From: Alviniconcha marisindica
Taxonomy: Eukaryota > Mollusca > Gastropoda > Provannidae
DNA: 64,000 nucleotides
Direction of reading: 5' to 3'
Assembly (NCBI GenBank): GCA_018857735.1
Contig: JABMCL010000882.1
Location: 181,001 to 245,000, forward strand
In this document: piece after piece, positions 30,462-42,337 of the stretch
How positions within the stretch are numbered: the stretch's first letter is position 1
How the letters are laid out: each line of letters opens with the position of its first letter
Translations under genes and position numbers: made by a program
Notes under the pieces: generated by a model
Database searches by the model: none
Told to the model about the DNA's origin: nothing
What the model saw: only the letters and a program-made list of their open reading frames with translations

Positions 30462-30545
30462 ATCAGTGTGGTTGTTGTATGGAACAACCTCCCAGAGGAA
30501 ACTGCAAGTGTTCCCATTCTTGAACTGTTCCAGTCAATGTGTCAT
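30462..30545 (+). pseudogene. LINE ORF2 C-terminal remnant
   Basis: The short frame VVWNNLPEETASVPILELF matches the common C-terminal signature of non-LTR retrotransposon ORF2 proteins (DWNxLP...V-x-A-x-x-L-x-x-F). There is no catalytic domain nearby. It lies upstream of CDC20, between the two head-to-head genes. Confidence 0.5.
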
Positions 30546-30589
30546 ACTTTTTTGTCACTCTCCACTCCCCCTCACCACAATAGCGACAT

Positions 30590-30965
30590 CTAGAATATTT
30601 GCAGTGATGAACCATAAAGTCAGAGACACTTAGAATATTTGCTGTGATGAACCATAAAGTCAGTGAGACCTAGAGTATTTGCAGTGATGAACCATAAAGT
30701 CAGTGACACCTAGGATATTTGCAGCGATGAACCATAAAGTCAGTGAGACCTCTAATATTTGCAGTGATGAACCATAATGTCAGTGAGACCTAAAGTATCT
30801 GCAGTGATGAACCATAAAGTCAGTGAGACCTAGAATATTTGCAGTGATGAACCATAAAGTCAGTGAGACCTAGACTCTAGAGTATTTGTAGTGATGTGAT
30901 AAACCATAAAGTCAGTGAGACCTAGAGTATTTGCAGTGATGAACCATAAAGTCAGTCAGTCAAAA
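30590..30965. repeat. About 40-bp minisatellite upstream of CDC20
   Basis: About nine units of TTTGCAGTGATGAACCATAA followed by AGTCAGTGAGACCTAGAATA. It sits in the CDC20-ATP6AP2 intergenic region. Confidence 0.92.
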
Positions 30966-32700
30966 GCAAAAGCAGGCAAAGAATAACATTTCCAGTTGGT
31001 GATGAATTCACTGTGCTCATGGCTGGCAGTATTATAACTCAATGGCATTAACTTTGTCAGATTCACTTTACATGTTCAAAAAATACTTTCTTCTTCTTCT
31101 GTTGGTCAATATTCTGAGAAATCTGACCATTATCATCATTTTTGAAGGTCTGCACAGTAGGGGAAAAAAAGGTGTGTGTGAGGAAAGGTGGGCAGGGAGG
31201 GGGGGAGGGTGGAGCTGGAGGTGGGGGTCTGTACAGTGTACTGTAACTGTGGGTATGATGACACCCTCAAAATGAAGGTGCCCTGGGAGGAAGACTGTAC
31301 TATTTCTGGAGAAAGCTCACTCCAGTCTCTGACTGTGCCTGGAAAGAATGTGTTGTTTTCATAGTTAGTGCTGCAGCAGAAACGTTACTGCAGGCTGTGT
31401 GGTGGCTTTAACTGTTTTCTTTCCCTGCCTTTGGTCTCAGGTTTTTCTTTGGAAAACAATGTCCATTTACAATTAATGTTATTCACTTATTGCTCCCCTG
31501 ACTAGAAAAAATAAAAATATAAAAATCTGTCTCATTTTCGGAAGAGCTATGATTTTTAACAAGTGGGTACGTAGCTAACAGCTGTTCTAATACTTAACAC
31601 TGCCACCCATCCTGAAAAATGCAGACAAGAGACCGTGTACATTTTCTTTTCTTCTTTTTTCTTTTTGGCGGGGGGGGGGGGGGGGGGGGGGGGGGGGTGA
31701 CTGGGTTAAACCGCGGATGTATTTCACTGTTACACTAGAATAAAACAAAATGGCATGCTGTTTTCTTTTACATTAAATGTATTCTTTTCCGAGAATGCAG
31801 TACGAAACGACCGTCATTGTCTGATAACAGTTTTGGCGACTGTCAGTGTCAGTCTGTGAGCACATTCACGGCATTCACCACCAAGCGCGCTGTTACAGCT
31901 ATAACACCTATCGAAAACAGCCATGAAATGTTAAGTTTCAGCTCTAATTGGCATCCTAATCAATTAGCATATTTTCATACAGCTCTCAGTTTCCAGCAAA
32001 TACCCATACGCACCAGTTTTGCCATGCACAACTTTTGAAGCGTGTTTACGTCGACCGCCGTATATGACAAGGGACATAACTCTAAGATAACGTGGCTTAG
32101 TGTAGCTCATTGTGGTGTAACCTATACGATTCTTGGTTGAGGTGCAAAACAATTAAGCCAGTGTCTTCTTTTTCTTCTTCTTTTTCTTCCAACCGGCTTC
32201 AGAAACTTGCATTAGCTCACACTGATGACATAAGGGAATGTACGTGGAGAATGAATGAGATGAACTAAAATTAATTAAATGGCATGATCGAAAGAGTTAA
32301 TTATTCCTTGTTGCAAACCGCTGAAGAACTGAGGGGAAAAAAAACCTGCAGTATTCTTTTCATGTCTGAGGACTAGGTCAGCCCGGCTAACGAAGTGATC
32401 CCTGGGGCTGAGCCCCGATGTCATTAAAAAATAAAATTAAAATAACGGCCAGAGTTAAGGGGATCAATTTAATAATCATTGCTGTTTTTGTGCAGTAATA
32501 TCTGCACCAAATTCTAAGAACTCGCTTCTGTAAAAGGCGAGATGGCGCACATCTTTTACCACAGACATAAAATGATTATTCTATTCTACTATGTCTGTGA
32601 TCTTTTACTTTATAGCACACAATAACAAGAGAGCAGACGACGTAGGGGAAGTTACTGAGCTGTCGAATTGTGTCCCCCATAAGTCACATGATTCGTCATA
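30966..32700. other. Intergenic region between the CDC20 and ATP6AP2 start codons
   Basis: No gene was seen. It holds a poly-G run at about 31669-31697 and unique AT-rich sequence. A block close to the ATP6AP2 start has GAGATGGCGCAC near 32539, similar to a YY1 site. Promoters of both genes should lie here, but no TATA box or start site can be fixed from sequence. Confidence 0.5.
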
Positions 32701-33839
32701 ATGAAAATGGCGTTTACGGCTTCGATCCTGACAGCCGTCCTGTGTGGTAAGATTTGTTTTTTGTCTACCATGTAACTTGTTGTTACTCTGGTTAACCGAA
32801 GCTGTTCATGATGCCATCTTCGTTTAACAGATAATGTTTCCATACGGAAAATAATTGTTGACAGGAATTTTGTGTACACTGGTCACTGCTTTATCCGTCA
32901 CTGTATTTTGATCACTCGTGATTATCTGCAGACAGATTTATTTCTAAAGTACACAGCCTTTAGAAGCAACATATTATTACGATACTGGTGATTTCGTCAA
33001 TTAGTGGGGATCGATTTAATGAAAGATTGACTCGAGGTGGAGAGTTAAGTAGAAGATTAAATTTCGTTTCGCCGAAGCAGGGGACCGTCGACAGAGCAGA
33101 CGGATGACGACCGGCAGTGAGGGAAAGGTTAATTTGGTACTGTATCATTAATAAATTTATGGGGGTTGGACAGAAGATGGAAATGGGCTTTTCGGAGCTC
33201 TCTTTCAAGTCATATTTACAGTTCTAATTGAAATACTGACAAGATAAGAAATTAATCCTATTCTATTTTGTATATTAATTATTATATATATATCTCAATT
33301 CTTATTTTCATTTGAGTTTTGACCACTTGAGCACTGTCACTGACTACAGACTCGGGAGACGACTGAAGCTTGGCATTGTCTTACTCTATATCGCTGATGG
33401 CTACAACCGTACAAGTACCTGAAGTATAACATTATCTCACAAGGTTCCATGAGAATGATACTGAGACAGTGAGAAATAAAAAATGGTTAATCTGCTTTCA
33501 CTTCTTGGACTGAGAGGCCAATTAACACAGTACTTTAACCTTTGACAAAGACAGTAGTGTTTTTTTGCATTTGTGATTTTGTGTGTGTTGTTGTTGGATT
33601 TTTCTTTGTTTGTTTGGGTTTTTTGTTTATTTATTTATTTGTTCGCTTGTTTTCTGTTGTTTTTGTTTTTAACACGTGGTCTCTTAGTCTTACAAGTCTG
33701 TGAGTAGTTATCAAAAATTCAGTTACAGTGTCAGCCTACAGTAGGAATAGGATACAGTTCCTGTGGATCAGTGTCTTGCTTTTTCCTTGCATGTGACTTT
33801 GAGGATTATATGGGGGAATGTTTGATGAACTATTTCCTC

Positions 33840-33887
<48 letters not shown>

Positions 33888-36800
33888 TTTTTGTTTTGTT
33901 GTTCACTTGTTGTTGTTTGGGTTTTCTTCTTCTTCTTTTTCTTCTTAAAGTTATTTTTATATGGACATCGGCATGTACACACCAACTGACCTCTTGCTCT
34001 CAGCCAGATACTGAGATAGCTATGCCCCTTAGAGTTAGACCAGAGGAGTAAACAATGTAATATGTGTTCAAACTTGTAGTTGTACTTTGAAGTGCAAAGA
34101 CCCAAGGCGCTTGATCATTGTTTTTAAAAACAGCATGGATGCTTTCTCTGTTTACATTACATTTACAATACTTGATCAGCCCACGGGCTTGTGTACAGAG
34201 ATGTTTGTACACAGGCTATGATTAGCTAACGGCAAGTAAAACACACCTCAGACATGTCAGTCAGAGGCCAGTTACACTCTTTTTAGTCCAAGGATCTGTC
34301 CACAGCAGCATGGCAAACTGACACAGCTGACCAAGCGTGTAGAACCCTAATGAGCTCTGCATGAATACTGTGACTGTGAGCTCAGTTCCACTGTGACTGT
34401 ATAAATATCTGTCAAATGTTTGCAGGTCTGGCGACAGGCAGATTGGCCCAGCCAAATGGTCAAGTGTGTGAAACCCTAATGAGTTCTGTGTGAATATTGC
34501 AACTGTGAGTTCAGTTCTACTGTGACTGTGTAGATATCTGTTTGCAGGTCTGGTGACAGGCAAATTGGCCCAGCAAATTGGCCACATGTGTGGAACCCTA
34601 ATGAATTCTGCATGAATACTGTGATTATGAGCTCAGTTCCACTGTGACTATATATAATATAGAGAGAGATCTTCCATCCGTTTGCCAGTCTGGTGACATG
34701 TGCCTTGGCTCAGCAAACTGGCCAAGTGTGTGGAACCCTAATGAGCTCTGCATGAATACTGTGATTGTGATCCCAGTTCCACTGAAACTGTATAGATCTG
34801 TCATGTGATTGCAGGTCTGGTGACGGGCAGCTTGGCCCAGCAGCTGATCCTGACCCACGCTCCATCCTACGTTTCCATTCAGCAGCAGTCCAAGCCGCTC
34901 TCTGCCAGTGATGTTCCAAACGTTATCAGTAACACCTTAGGCTTGTCAGACTCTCAGGTTTGTTTGTTTTTCTCAACCCTCCTGGCTGTTTGTATAAATT
35001 TCCACATTTTCTGTTACTACTACACAACCACAGTGCTAGGGTTTACTTCTTTGGGTGACATGGGTCATTCTCCGAAGCTGTGTACCAAATTGTGACATTC
35101 GTTGCCAAAATCCAAAATGGCTGACAACCTTTTTCCACTTCGCTTCAACAGTTTCTGGGCAAAACCAGCGGGCTATCAGAATGGATTAAGCAATGTGGCA
35201 TGTTTAAATTACAAACACAAAGAAAAGTGGACCCAAAAATTAATAAATCAACCGCAGAAAGCAGCATACAGATGCATAAACCTAAGTTCATTCAACAGAG
35301 TGTGATGCACCACATTTCCACCAGATCACCCATGTCACATGTGGTTATGAACAGGCCCAGCAAACTAAGTCACTCCTTACACCCACAACAAAGCACGTGG
35401 TCAACTGAGGCATGTATAAAGGCCTTCTGCCGATGCATGCACTCTGATATGACAAAAAAGACTTCTGTGTCATGTTTCACTTGACTTTTCAGAAATTCAG
35501 GAATTAAAAATTGATACAGCACACCCAAAACCAGAAACCCTGGAAATAACTTTGAGTCATAAATATTAATATGTAACTTAATATTTGGAGTTCTGGTTTG
35601 GACTGTTAATGCTGTGCCTATTCTAGTGTCCAAATGTTTACAAAAGTACCTGTGAAAAAAACATTTCATTGTCAGTAACTTGAGTGACTATAATTCTTTG
35701 TCATTACAATACAACTGTATTTTCTCTGTGTAGAGAAATTTCCATCTGGTTTGTCATCTACGTAAAGCATTAAATACATTTTACAATAAAGCATTCAACA
35801 ATTGAATAAAATTGTGCATTCCATTGGTAAGTTTTGTTTAGTGTCTCATGGTTTAAAAAAATACACACATGAACTGTGCCTCTGCTGTAAATGTACCGCT
35901 GTCACTTGTTAAGTGGTTTATCTGATTCTTGAAGCTTTTCATGTCCAGTACTAAAAGTTATGCTGTATCACTGTCTTTATAATCATAATAATAGTGATCA
36001 TTTTTATAGTGCCATATCTCACTGACAAGGGTGAGCACTCTGCTCTTTACAAGATCAGCCTCACCTTGCTTTCTCATCCGTTTCCCCTCCAGAAGTCGTC
36101 ATGGCCAGGTATGATGTGCGGGTCCATGTTCAAGCGCCCAAAGGCCAATGTTCTGCTGACTGTGGTCACACCCAAGTCATCGGTGAACCACATCAAGCCT
36201 GAAAGCAAGGCTTCTTTCCCTGTGGATGTGGTAAGTGGTACTGCTGTCCTGTCCTCAGTCTGACTTATCCCTGTTAACCGCAAAAAGACCTGTTAGAAGA
36301 ATCAACACTCAAGGGAGTTAACTAGCGCTCAAAATACATAACACAGGTACAACATCCTTTCTTGAGGATGTACCTCTGGTGGAGTTTATGTACCTTATAA
36401 TGTTGTATTTACACACATGCCAGCTGAGAGTTACAGTAGGTGACTCGGGTCTTTGTTGTTGTACTCATGTATTTCGAGCACTAATTAACTCCCTTGTGTG
36501 TTGATTCTGCACAAGCGCTCTGGGCCTCGGTCTGTTTCAGATCAGTGTTAGAAGAGCCTGTCGTTCCTGTTGTGTCTTGCACCCAGTGCCATCCCACCAT
36601 GCAGACTACAGGAAATTCTCCCTTTTTCCCCCAACACAGTCAAGGATTGGAATGACCTCAATGAGGATGTGGGTGCTGCACCCACCCTTGAGTCTTTCTG
36701 ATCACATCTCCAAAAATCAGTACCCACAAGAGGGCCCCACCGTGTTGGTAATGGCTAGGGCTGTGCCAGTTCGAGTTCACCCCCCGGTGACCACAATGGT

Positions 36801-39800
36801 ACCCAGACTGGCTTAGTCAGAGATGTTAAATGCTGGTGGGACACTCAAAACTCTATGAATGTTTGTTTGTAAGAGTTTTTGTTTGTTTGTTGTTGTTTTT
36901 ACTGCTGGGCAACCCCTAACAGTGACATAATCTTCAGTATAATGAAGGAGGTCACTCGAGGGAAGAAGAAGGCATTCATTAAGAACAATTAAGTCAGTTG
37001 TATGAATATTGTGTGGTACAGAAGGCTAGGGTGATTGGAGATGACAACAGCCATGTCCTTGCTAAACATTATGAGCTTCTTCCATCTGGTAGACAATTTC
37101 GCGTACCTAAATCTAATACAGTGAGGTTTATCTGTTCAGAAATGCGATTGACTGCAGAACAAAACATAACATTTCTGAACAGATAAATCCATTCAAACGC
37201 CAAAGCAGTGTGTGTGTGTAAATTACGTAAATTACTAGTTTGTTTATTATGTAACTTTTGTATTTTCAATAAATGTTTCTTTGAGTTTTAAAATATACAA
37301 TATATATCTTATTCTGTACTGTGATGTGGTTAATGTTCAGCCTCATTTTAATTTCTCTGATGAGATAATAAAGTAATCTTGAATCTTGAATTCATAAAGT
37401 GCTAGAAAGTTACAGAGCAATGCCTCCCACAGATAAACCTCTGCTCATTTCCCTGTGGAATCTGAAGGTGATGGGAATGGATGCTGCAGCTTGCCCTGTT
37501 ATTTGTAGCACATTGTTAAAAAAAATAACACCCAGCACAAAAACCACACAGTTGTTTCAAATTATTCAACTGTGGGATGCATTTTAATAAAATGTAACTT
37601 GTTTCCATTGACAAAGAAGACTTATGAGTGGCAGGTACTATAAAATGGAGTGAATTTATCAGTTCTTAGCGCCCCCTTCCCTTTTTTTTGTTCTTTTAAT
37701 TTTTTTTATTTTTTATGTCAGATTTAAGAGCACGATGATGAACACAACTTAATTCACGTAATTATGTTTATAAAAACAACATACAATTTAATTTAATCCT
37801 CTTTCATTTCAGCTGTTAGTCAGTCAAAAAGATGAGAAAGATCATAGGATGGTGTTCATTTAGACAGGATCCACCGCCGCTTCACCTTGACCCAGATGAG
37901 AAAGATTGTAGGATGGTGTTCATTTAGACAGGGTCCACTGCCGCTTCACCTTGACCCAGATGAGAAAGATCGTAGGATGGTGTTCATTTAGACAGGGTCC
38001 ACTGCTGCTTCAGCTTGACCCAGAGAAAAGTTTGAGAAAGATCATAGGATGGTGTTCATTTAGACAGGGTCCACTGCCGCTTCACCTTGACCCAGATGAG
38101 AAAGATCTAGGATGGTGTTCATTTAGACAGGGTCCACTGCCGCTTCACCTTGACCCAGATGAGAAAGATTGTAGGATGGTGTTCATTTAGACAGGGTCCA
38201 CTGCCGCTTCACCTTGACCCAGATGAGAAAGATCTAGGATGGTGTTCATTTAGACAGGGTCCACTGCGCTTCACTTGACCCAGATGAGAAAGATCGTAGG
38301 ATGGTGTTCATTTAGACAGGGTCCACTGCCGCTTCACCTTGACCCAGATGAGAAAGATCGTAGGATGGTGTTCATTTAGACAGGGTCCGCTGCCACTTCA
38401 GTCTGACCGAGATGAGAAAGATCGTAGGATGGTGTTCATTTAGACAGGGTCCACTGCTGCTTCACCTTGACCCAGATGAGAAAGATCGTAGGATGGTGTT
38501 CATTTAGACAGGGTCCACTGCCGCTTCAGTCTGACCTGAGCTGTGGGTGAACACAGTCCACCCCACATTCGTTTTTCCTTGTGAACGAGACTGACATGAT
38601 GATGTTCACTTGGGCAGGATCTGCCTCTGCTTGACATGAGTCCACTGATGAACAGGATCCAGTCCACCTTCATGGATCACCAGCCCCTCATGGTGGACCT
38701 GATGGCTGACGCCAACGTAGGTTTCAACATTTGAGACTGCGGTAACAAAATATATTTCAAAAAGCCCAAAACACGCAATAGGTTCCATCGGCAGATTTAA
38801 ACTGATAGTGCGTTTACCTGAGAATGGTGAATCAGGGTGCACATCTCCCACTCAGTTACCCATAACAACATGCATACAATAGAATATATTATGAACCTTT
38901 TTTTTTTTACACGCAAAATATTTTGGTGTAAATTAGATGGTTGTTTGTGTGTGGGTGTGTATGTATATGGGGGGGGGGGGGGGAGGTGTTTTGGGGGAAA
39001 TGATGTGGCAGCAGGAGGCAACTCCAAATATGTTGCCAATTGTTGAAATGAGTGTTTTGAGTTTGACTGTTTGTGTGTAAAGGTTGAGGTGTTTTTTTTG
39101 GAGAGAGAGTGTTTGTGTGTGTGTGAGCGAGCCTCTGTGTGCACTTGTGTGTGTTTGTGCGTGTGCATTTGAGGAACACAGAGTTAGCTGTAACAATAAT
39201 TTCGCTTTCCAGCTGTTTGATGTGAACACCCCAAACGACATGTTCCGCAAACTGCCCAGCTCCATGAGGTCTCTTGCCGATCGTCTGCTCGACGGTGACT
39301 CTGTGCTGTCGCGAGTTAGTGCTGGGTCACTGAACCGAAGCCACACGCCTGACATGACCCTGATGGCGGAAATGCAGATGGTGGATCACGTACTTAGCGC
39401 TGTAAGTCACTTCATTTCATTGAACTTTTGAACTCCAGTTAAAGTCTCATTATCACTTTTAGTTGTTTTTGCTTGCAAGCCAGGCAGTTGGGCACAACAG
39501 TGAAGGTGTTGTTTCTGAACCTATTGCTAACTGTGTTTGATTCCAAATGGTTTCAGCAGTACTGGATTTTGACCCATGTGTGTGTGTGTGTGCAGCTGAA
39601 GAATGGGGAAAAAATGATGTCCAGGAAGACGCCAGACTTGTTCTCTTTTGTCATCACTGGACTCAAGTCTGTGTCCGACTCTCACGGCCCTGACTCGGAC
39701 CAGGCCAAAGATGCCCATCACATGGTCTCCCAGTTCATAGACATGGTAAGGATCGATCACATTTAGAGCTAGATGTTAACTCGTGGTTTTGATTGAACTC

Positions 39801-41535
39801 TTCCACAGACTTCCTTCTGCAAACCTTTTCCATGGACTTCTTTTTTTCTGCAGACTGCTTTGTACAGACTTCTTTCTTCACACTTCTGTATACCACTTCT
39901 TTCTACTTTCTGCACACTTCATTCTTCTTACTTTTTCCACAGACATTTTTCTTCACACTTCTTTCAACAGTCTTCATTCTACAGGCCCTTTTCTTCAGAC
40001 TTCTTTCCATCAGCAGTTCATCTCGGACAAGCAATAAAAGGGAGAGTAGCGTAAAATAACTAAATACATCCACTGCTTTTTCTCTGTGTGACCGTCTTTC
40101 TTTCTCACTGCCTCTGTCTGTCTTCTTGCTTTGTCTGTCTCAGTGTCTGTGTCTGTCTCTTCAGTTTGCTGTCTCTTTCTTGCACTCTTGCCCTGGTCCC
40201 TCCCAAGAGCTATCAGGAATTTAAAATTGTTTTCTTCAGAGACAGCCTAAATCCCTTCCCTTGACACTTATATCTACCAAAGGTTTTGAACCTTCGCATT
40301 TGAATCAGGTGCCCCCCTCCCCTCCCCTCCCCCTCCTCCACCCCACCACCTCCCTCCCGTCAAAGAAGAAGAGTAAGTAAGTAACTTGGTGTTTTACGCC
40401 CAGTCAACCAGTGTCGTTATATCAGCGCGACGAAAAAGAACAAATGCAATTTCATTTTCAAGATGATGGACATTGTCTTAGCAGACAACTGTAGCTGGTC
40501 TTTCACTGTAGCAGGTCTTTCTCTTCATGGTTGTGCGGTTTTTGTCACACACCAGGTGACGAAAGACTTCCGTGAGCTGTACAAGGACAACGTGGTGGTG
40601 GAGGTCTTGACGGTGCCAGCCCCAGAGAAGCCCTTGGTGCGCAAGTCACGCAGTCTCCTGGAGACCGTCTCCCCAATCTTGGTACGTCCTGGTAGCGTGC
40701 AGTCATAGTGTGTGCCAAACTCCAAGCACTGGCTTGCGACAGCTTTCCTCCAACCACTGTCACCATTGATTACGCCACAGGTCTTGAAAAACTGTCAGCT
40801 AAAGGACATTTTTTTGTTAGTGCTCATATGGGAGTAAATTTGTAACAGACAAGTCAAATTATATCAGGCATTTCTTTTATAACTGCCTACGCTGCTTATG
40901 CCAGCACAAATGAAACCAAACTTTTCTTCTTTTTTTTTACTCGGGCAGACCACTTCATGCTTACATGCATGCTTCGACGCTGTGCTGTTTTCCACAGTCT
41001 TATTAGTGCTGAAACCTTTCGGCGGGTGCTGGCAGCATCAGTGGACAGCTGTGCAGAGATAAAGAGTGCCCCATCAGTAGCATAACCAATTCTGGAAGAG
41101 TTTGGAGGAAGGTGCTGGAAAGTGATGCTCGGAGTGTGACTGTGTGCTGTAACATAGTTTGTTGAAGTCTGTTGCCAGGTGCCTTGGAATTAGCAACTCT
41201 GCTTTGGTTCATATTCCTCTCATGTTTGTTTTTTAAGTACCCAACTAAGAAGATGTTATTCCAAAATGCATGTACTGGTGCAACTAGAGTCAACTGCAGT
41301 CCAAGTGTGTTTGCTTATCGTTTCCCCATTTCTTTGCTATCAGAGCAGTGATTCGAACTACAACCTGGCATGGGACTACTATGACGACTTCCCGGCCATG
41401 TTCAACATCATCCTCTGGATGAGCATCCTCCTCATCGTCACCATCTTCATCATCTCGTATGGCATGTGGAACATCGACCCCGGTCGTGACTCCATCATCT
41501 ACCGCATGACCAGCCAGCGACTCAAGAAGGATTAG
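32701..41535 (+). CDS. ATP6AP2: V-ATPase accessory protein 2 / (pro)renin receptor, complete
   Basis: Known role: single-pass membrane accessory subunit of the vacuolar H+-ATPase, needed for its assembly. It also acts as a prorenin- and Wnt-pathway receptor in vertebrates. Exons: 32701-32746, 34815-34957, 36093-36230, 38618-38716, 39213-39401, 39596-39745, 40556-40681 and 41344-41535. All have GT-AG borders and join in phase, giving 360 residues (human 350). Residues 1 to about 24 form a signal peptide (MKMAFTASILTAVLCG...). The lumenal domain includes SWPGMMCGSMFKRPKANVLL. RKSR at 284-287 sits where the human protein has its furin-type RKTR site. The last exon has NYNLAWDYYDDFPAMFN, a transmembrane helix at about 316-337, and the conserved tail MWNIDPGRDSIIYRMTSQR ending LKKD. 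The last exon alone is diagnostic. Confidence 0.95.
33843..33884. repeat. (TG)n microsatellite in ATP6AP2 intron 1
   Basis: About 20 TG units, followed by pyrimidine-rich TTC runs. Confidence 0.9.
34290..34850. repeat. 120-140-bp tandem repeat containing the ATP6AP2 exon 2 acceptor
   Basis: Four units. Each has TGAATACTGTGA...CAGTTCCACTGTGACTGT and then TTTGCAGGTCTGG(C/T)GACAGGCA followed by TTGGCCCAGC. The last unit is the real acceptor and start of exon 2 (GCAG|GTCTGGTGACGGGCAGC). Earlier acceptor copies are at about 34421, 34543 and 34683. The third has lost its AG context (TTTGCCAGTC). Confidence 0.92.
36299..36545. mobile_element. Foldback element, copy 2, with a LINE tail beside it
   Basis: The sequence starts AATCAACACTCAAGGGAGTT and ends AACTCCCTTGTGTGTTGATT, an inverted pair of about 19 bases. 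Inside is GGGTCTTTGTTGTTG, matching 21947-22195. The flanking GCACAAGCGCTCTGGGCCTC and TCTGTTTCAGATCA are also shared with that copy. Confidence 0.75.
36575..37395 (+). pseudogene. LINE ORF2 C-terminal remnants and 3' tail
   Basis: Two frame fragments resemble ORF2 ends. ADYRKFSLFP and, after a frameshift, NTVKDWNDLNEDVGAAPTLE lie near 36597-36710. HYELLPSGRQFRVPKSNTVR is at about 37058-37120. The region ends with AATAAAGTAATCTTGAATCT, a typical short-repeat LINE 3' end, near 37368-37390. It lies in ATP6AP2 intron 3. Confidence 0.6.
37825..38545. repeat. 64-bp minisatellite with ATP6AP2 exon 4 acceptor-like units
   Basis: About eleven units of GATGAGAAAGATCGTAGGAT, GGTGTTCATTTAGACAGGGT, CCACTGCCGCTTCACCTTGA. 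The real exon 4 acceptor about 80 bp downstream reads GATGTTCACTTGGGCAG followed by GATCTGCCTCTGCTTGAC. It aligns with the unit's GGTGTTCATTTAGACAG and GGTCCACTGCCGCTTCACC. Confidence 0.9.
38965..38983. repeat. Poly-G run in ATP6AP2 intron 4
   Basis: An uninterrupted G run of about 14 bases with short flanks, followed by TTTTGGGGGAAA. Confidence 0.8.
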
Positions 41536-41824
41536 TTATTGAGGCCAGGTGGAGTGATTGTGTTGTGTGTGCGAGCGTAGGCATCTGTCTGGTTGGGAGA
41601 TGAAGTGTGGACGAGTGGCAGTTTGAATTTTATTTGGAAAAATGTGTAGCTGCACTGTTTATTTGGACGAAAGGTTCGCTCTGCAGTCGTCGTGAAAAAT
41701 GTTTACTTCAAAAAGATCAGGAGATGTCTTGGGAGTGTATGAAAGGAAGAGAATGTTTTCAAAGCTTCTGCTTGCGTTCAGTGAAGTTGACCTAGTTGTT
41801 GTTGCTCAGAAAGGTGAACACTAC

Positions 41825-42337
41825 CAGAGCCTCCGCTCGACCGGCATATGCCGGTTTTTACCGGTAAATGTTTCCCAGTACCGGTAAAAAATATAGTCGC
41901 CGGTACCAAGTGCCAGCTGGAACTGAGTGTTTTGTGCGACATGCTAGAGATCATACTCTGTGCCCTGGGTCCTGAAGCAAGTGGAAGCTCCCCCTAAACA
42001 AGATCACTTCCAGCAATGTTCAGCAAGCAAAACAGTGAACGTGAAAACTTTCACTGCCGTTCGCAACAAAACTGGGTTTGATTACAGTCTGTAACGGGTG
42101 AGTCGTCCGTACACGATCAATTGTTTTTCCCACATCAGCATTGAAGAACGTGCACGTCATTACTCGGAAACTAGTTCTAGATCAAACGTCAGTGGCACCT
42201 ACACATGCTGAAAAACGTTGATAAAGCTAACTTTTTCAGCAGAAAGATTGTACTGGTTGACTGAGGGATGGGACCGGAATATTTCTTTGTTGCCGGTACT
42301 GCGTACTGATAGTCTCAACAGTCTAGCAGAGGCTCTG
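41825..42337. mobile_element. MITE-like element with ACTAC target duplication
   Basis: About 513 bp, starting CAGAGCCTCCGCTCGAC and ending TCTAGCAGAGGCTCTG. The ends are inverted repeats of about 15 bases. ACTAC lies directly outside both ends (41820-41824 and 42338-42342). Near the left end are several ACCGGTA/TACCGGT repeats. CAGAG ends recall hAT elements, but the duplication is 5 rather than 8 bases. It lies in the ATP6AP2 3' UTR or just downstream. Confidence 0.75.
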
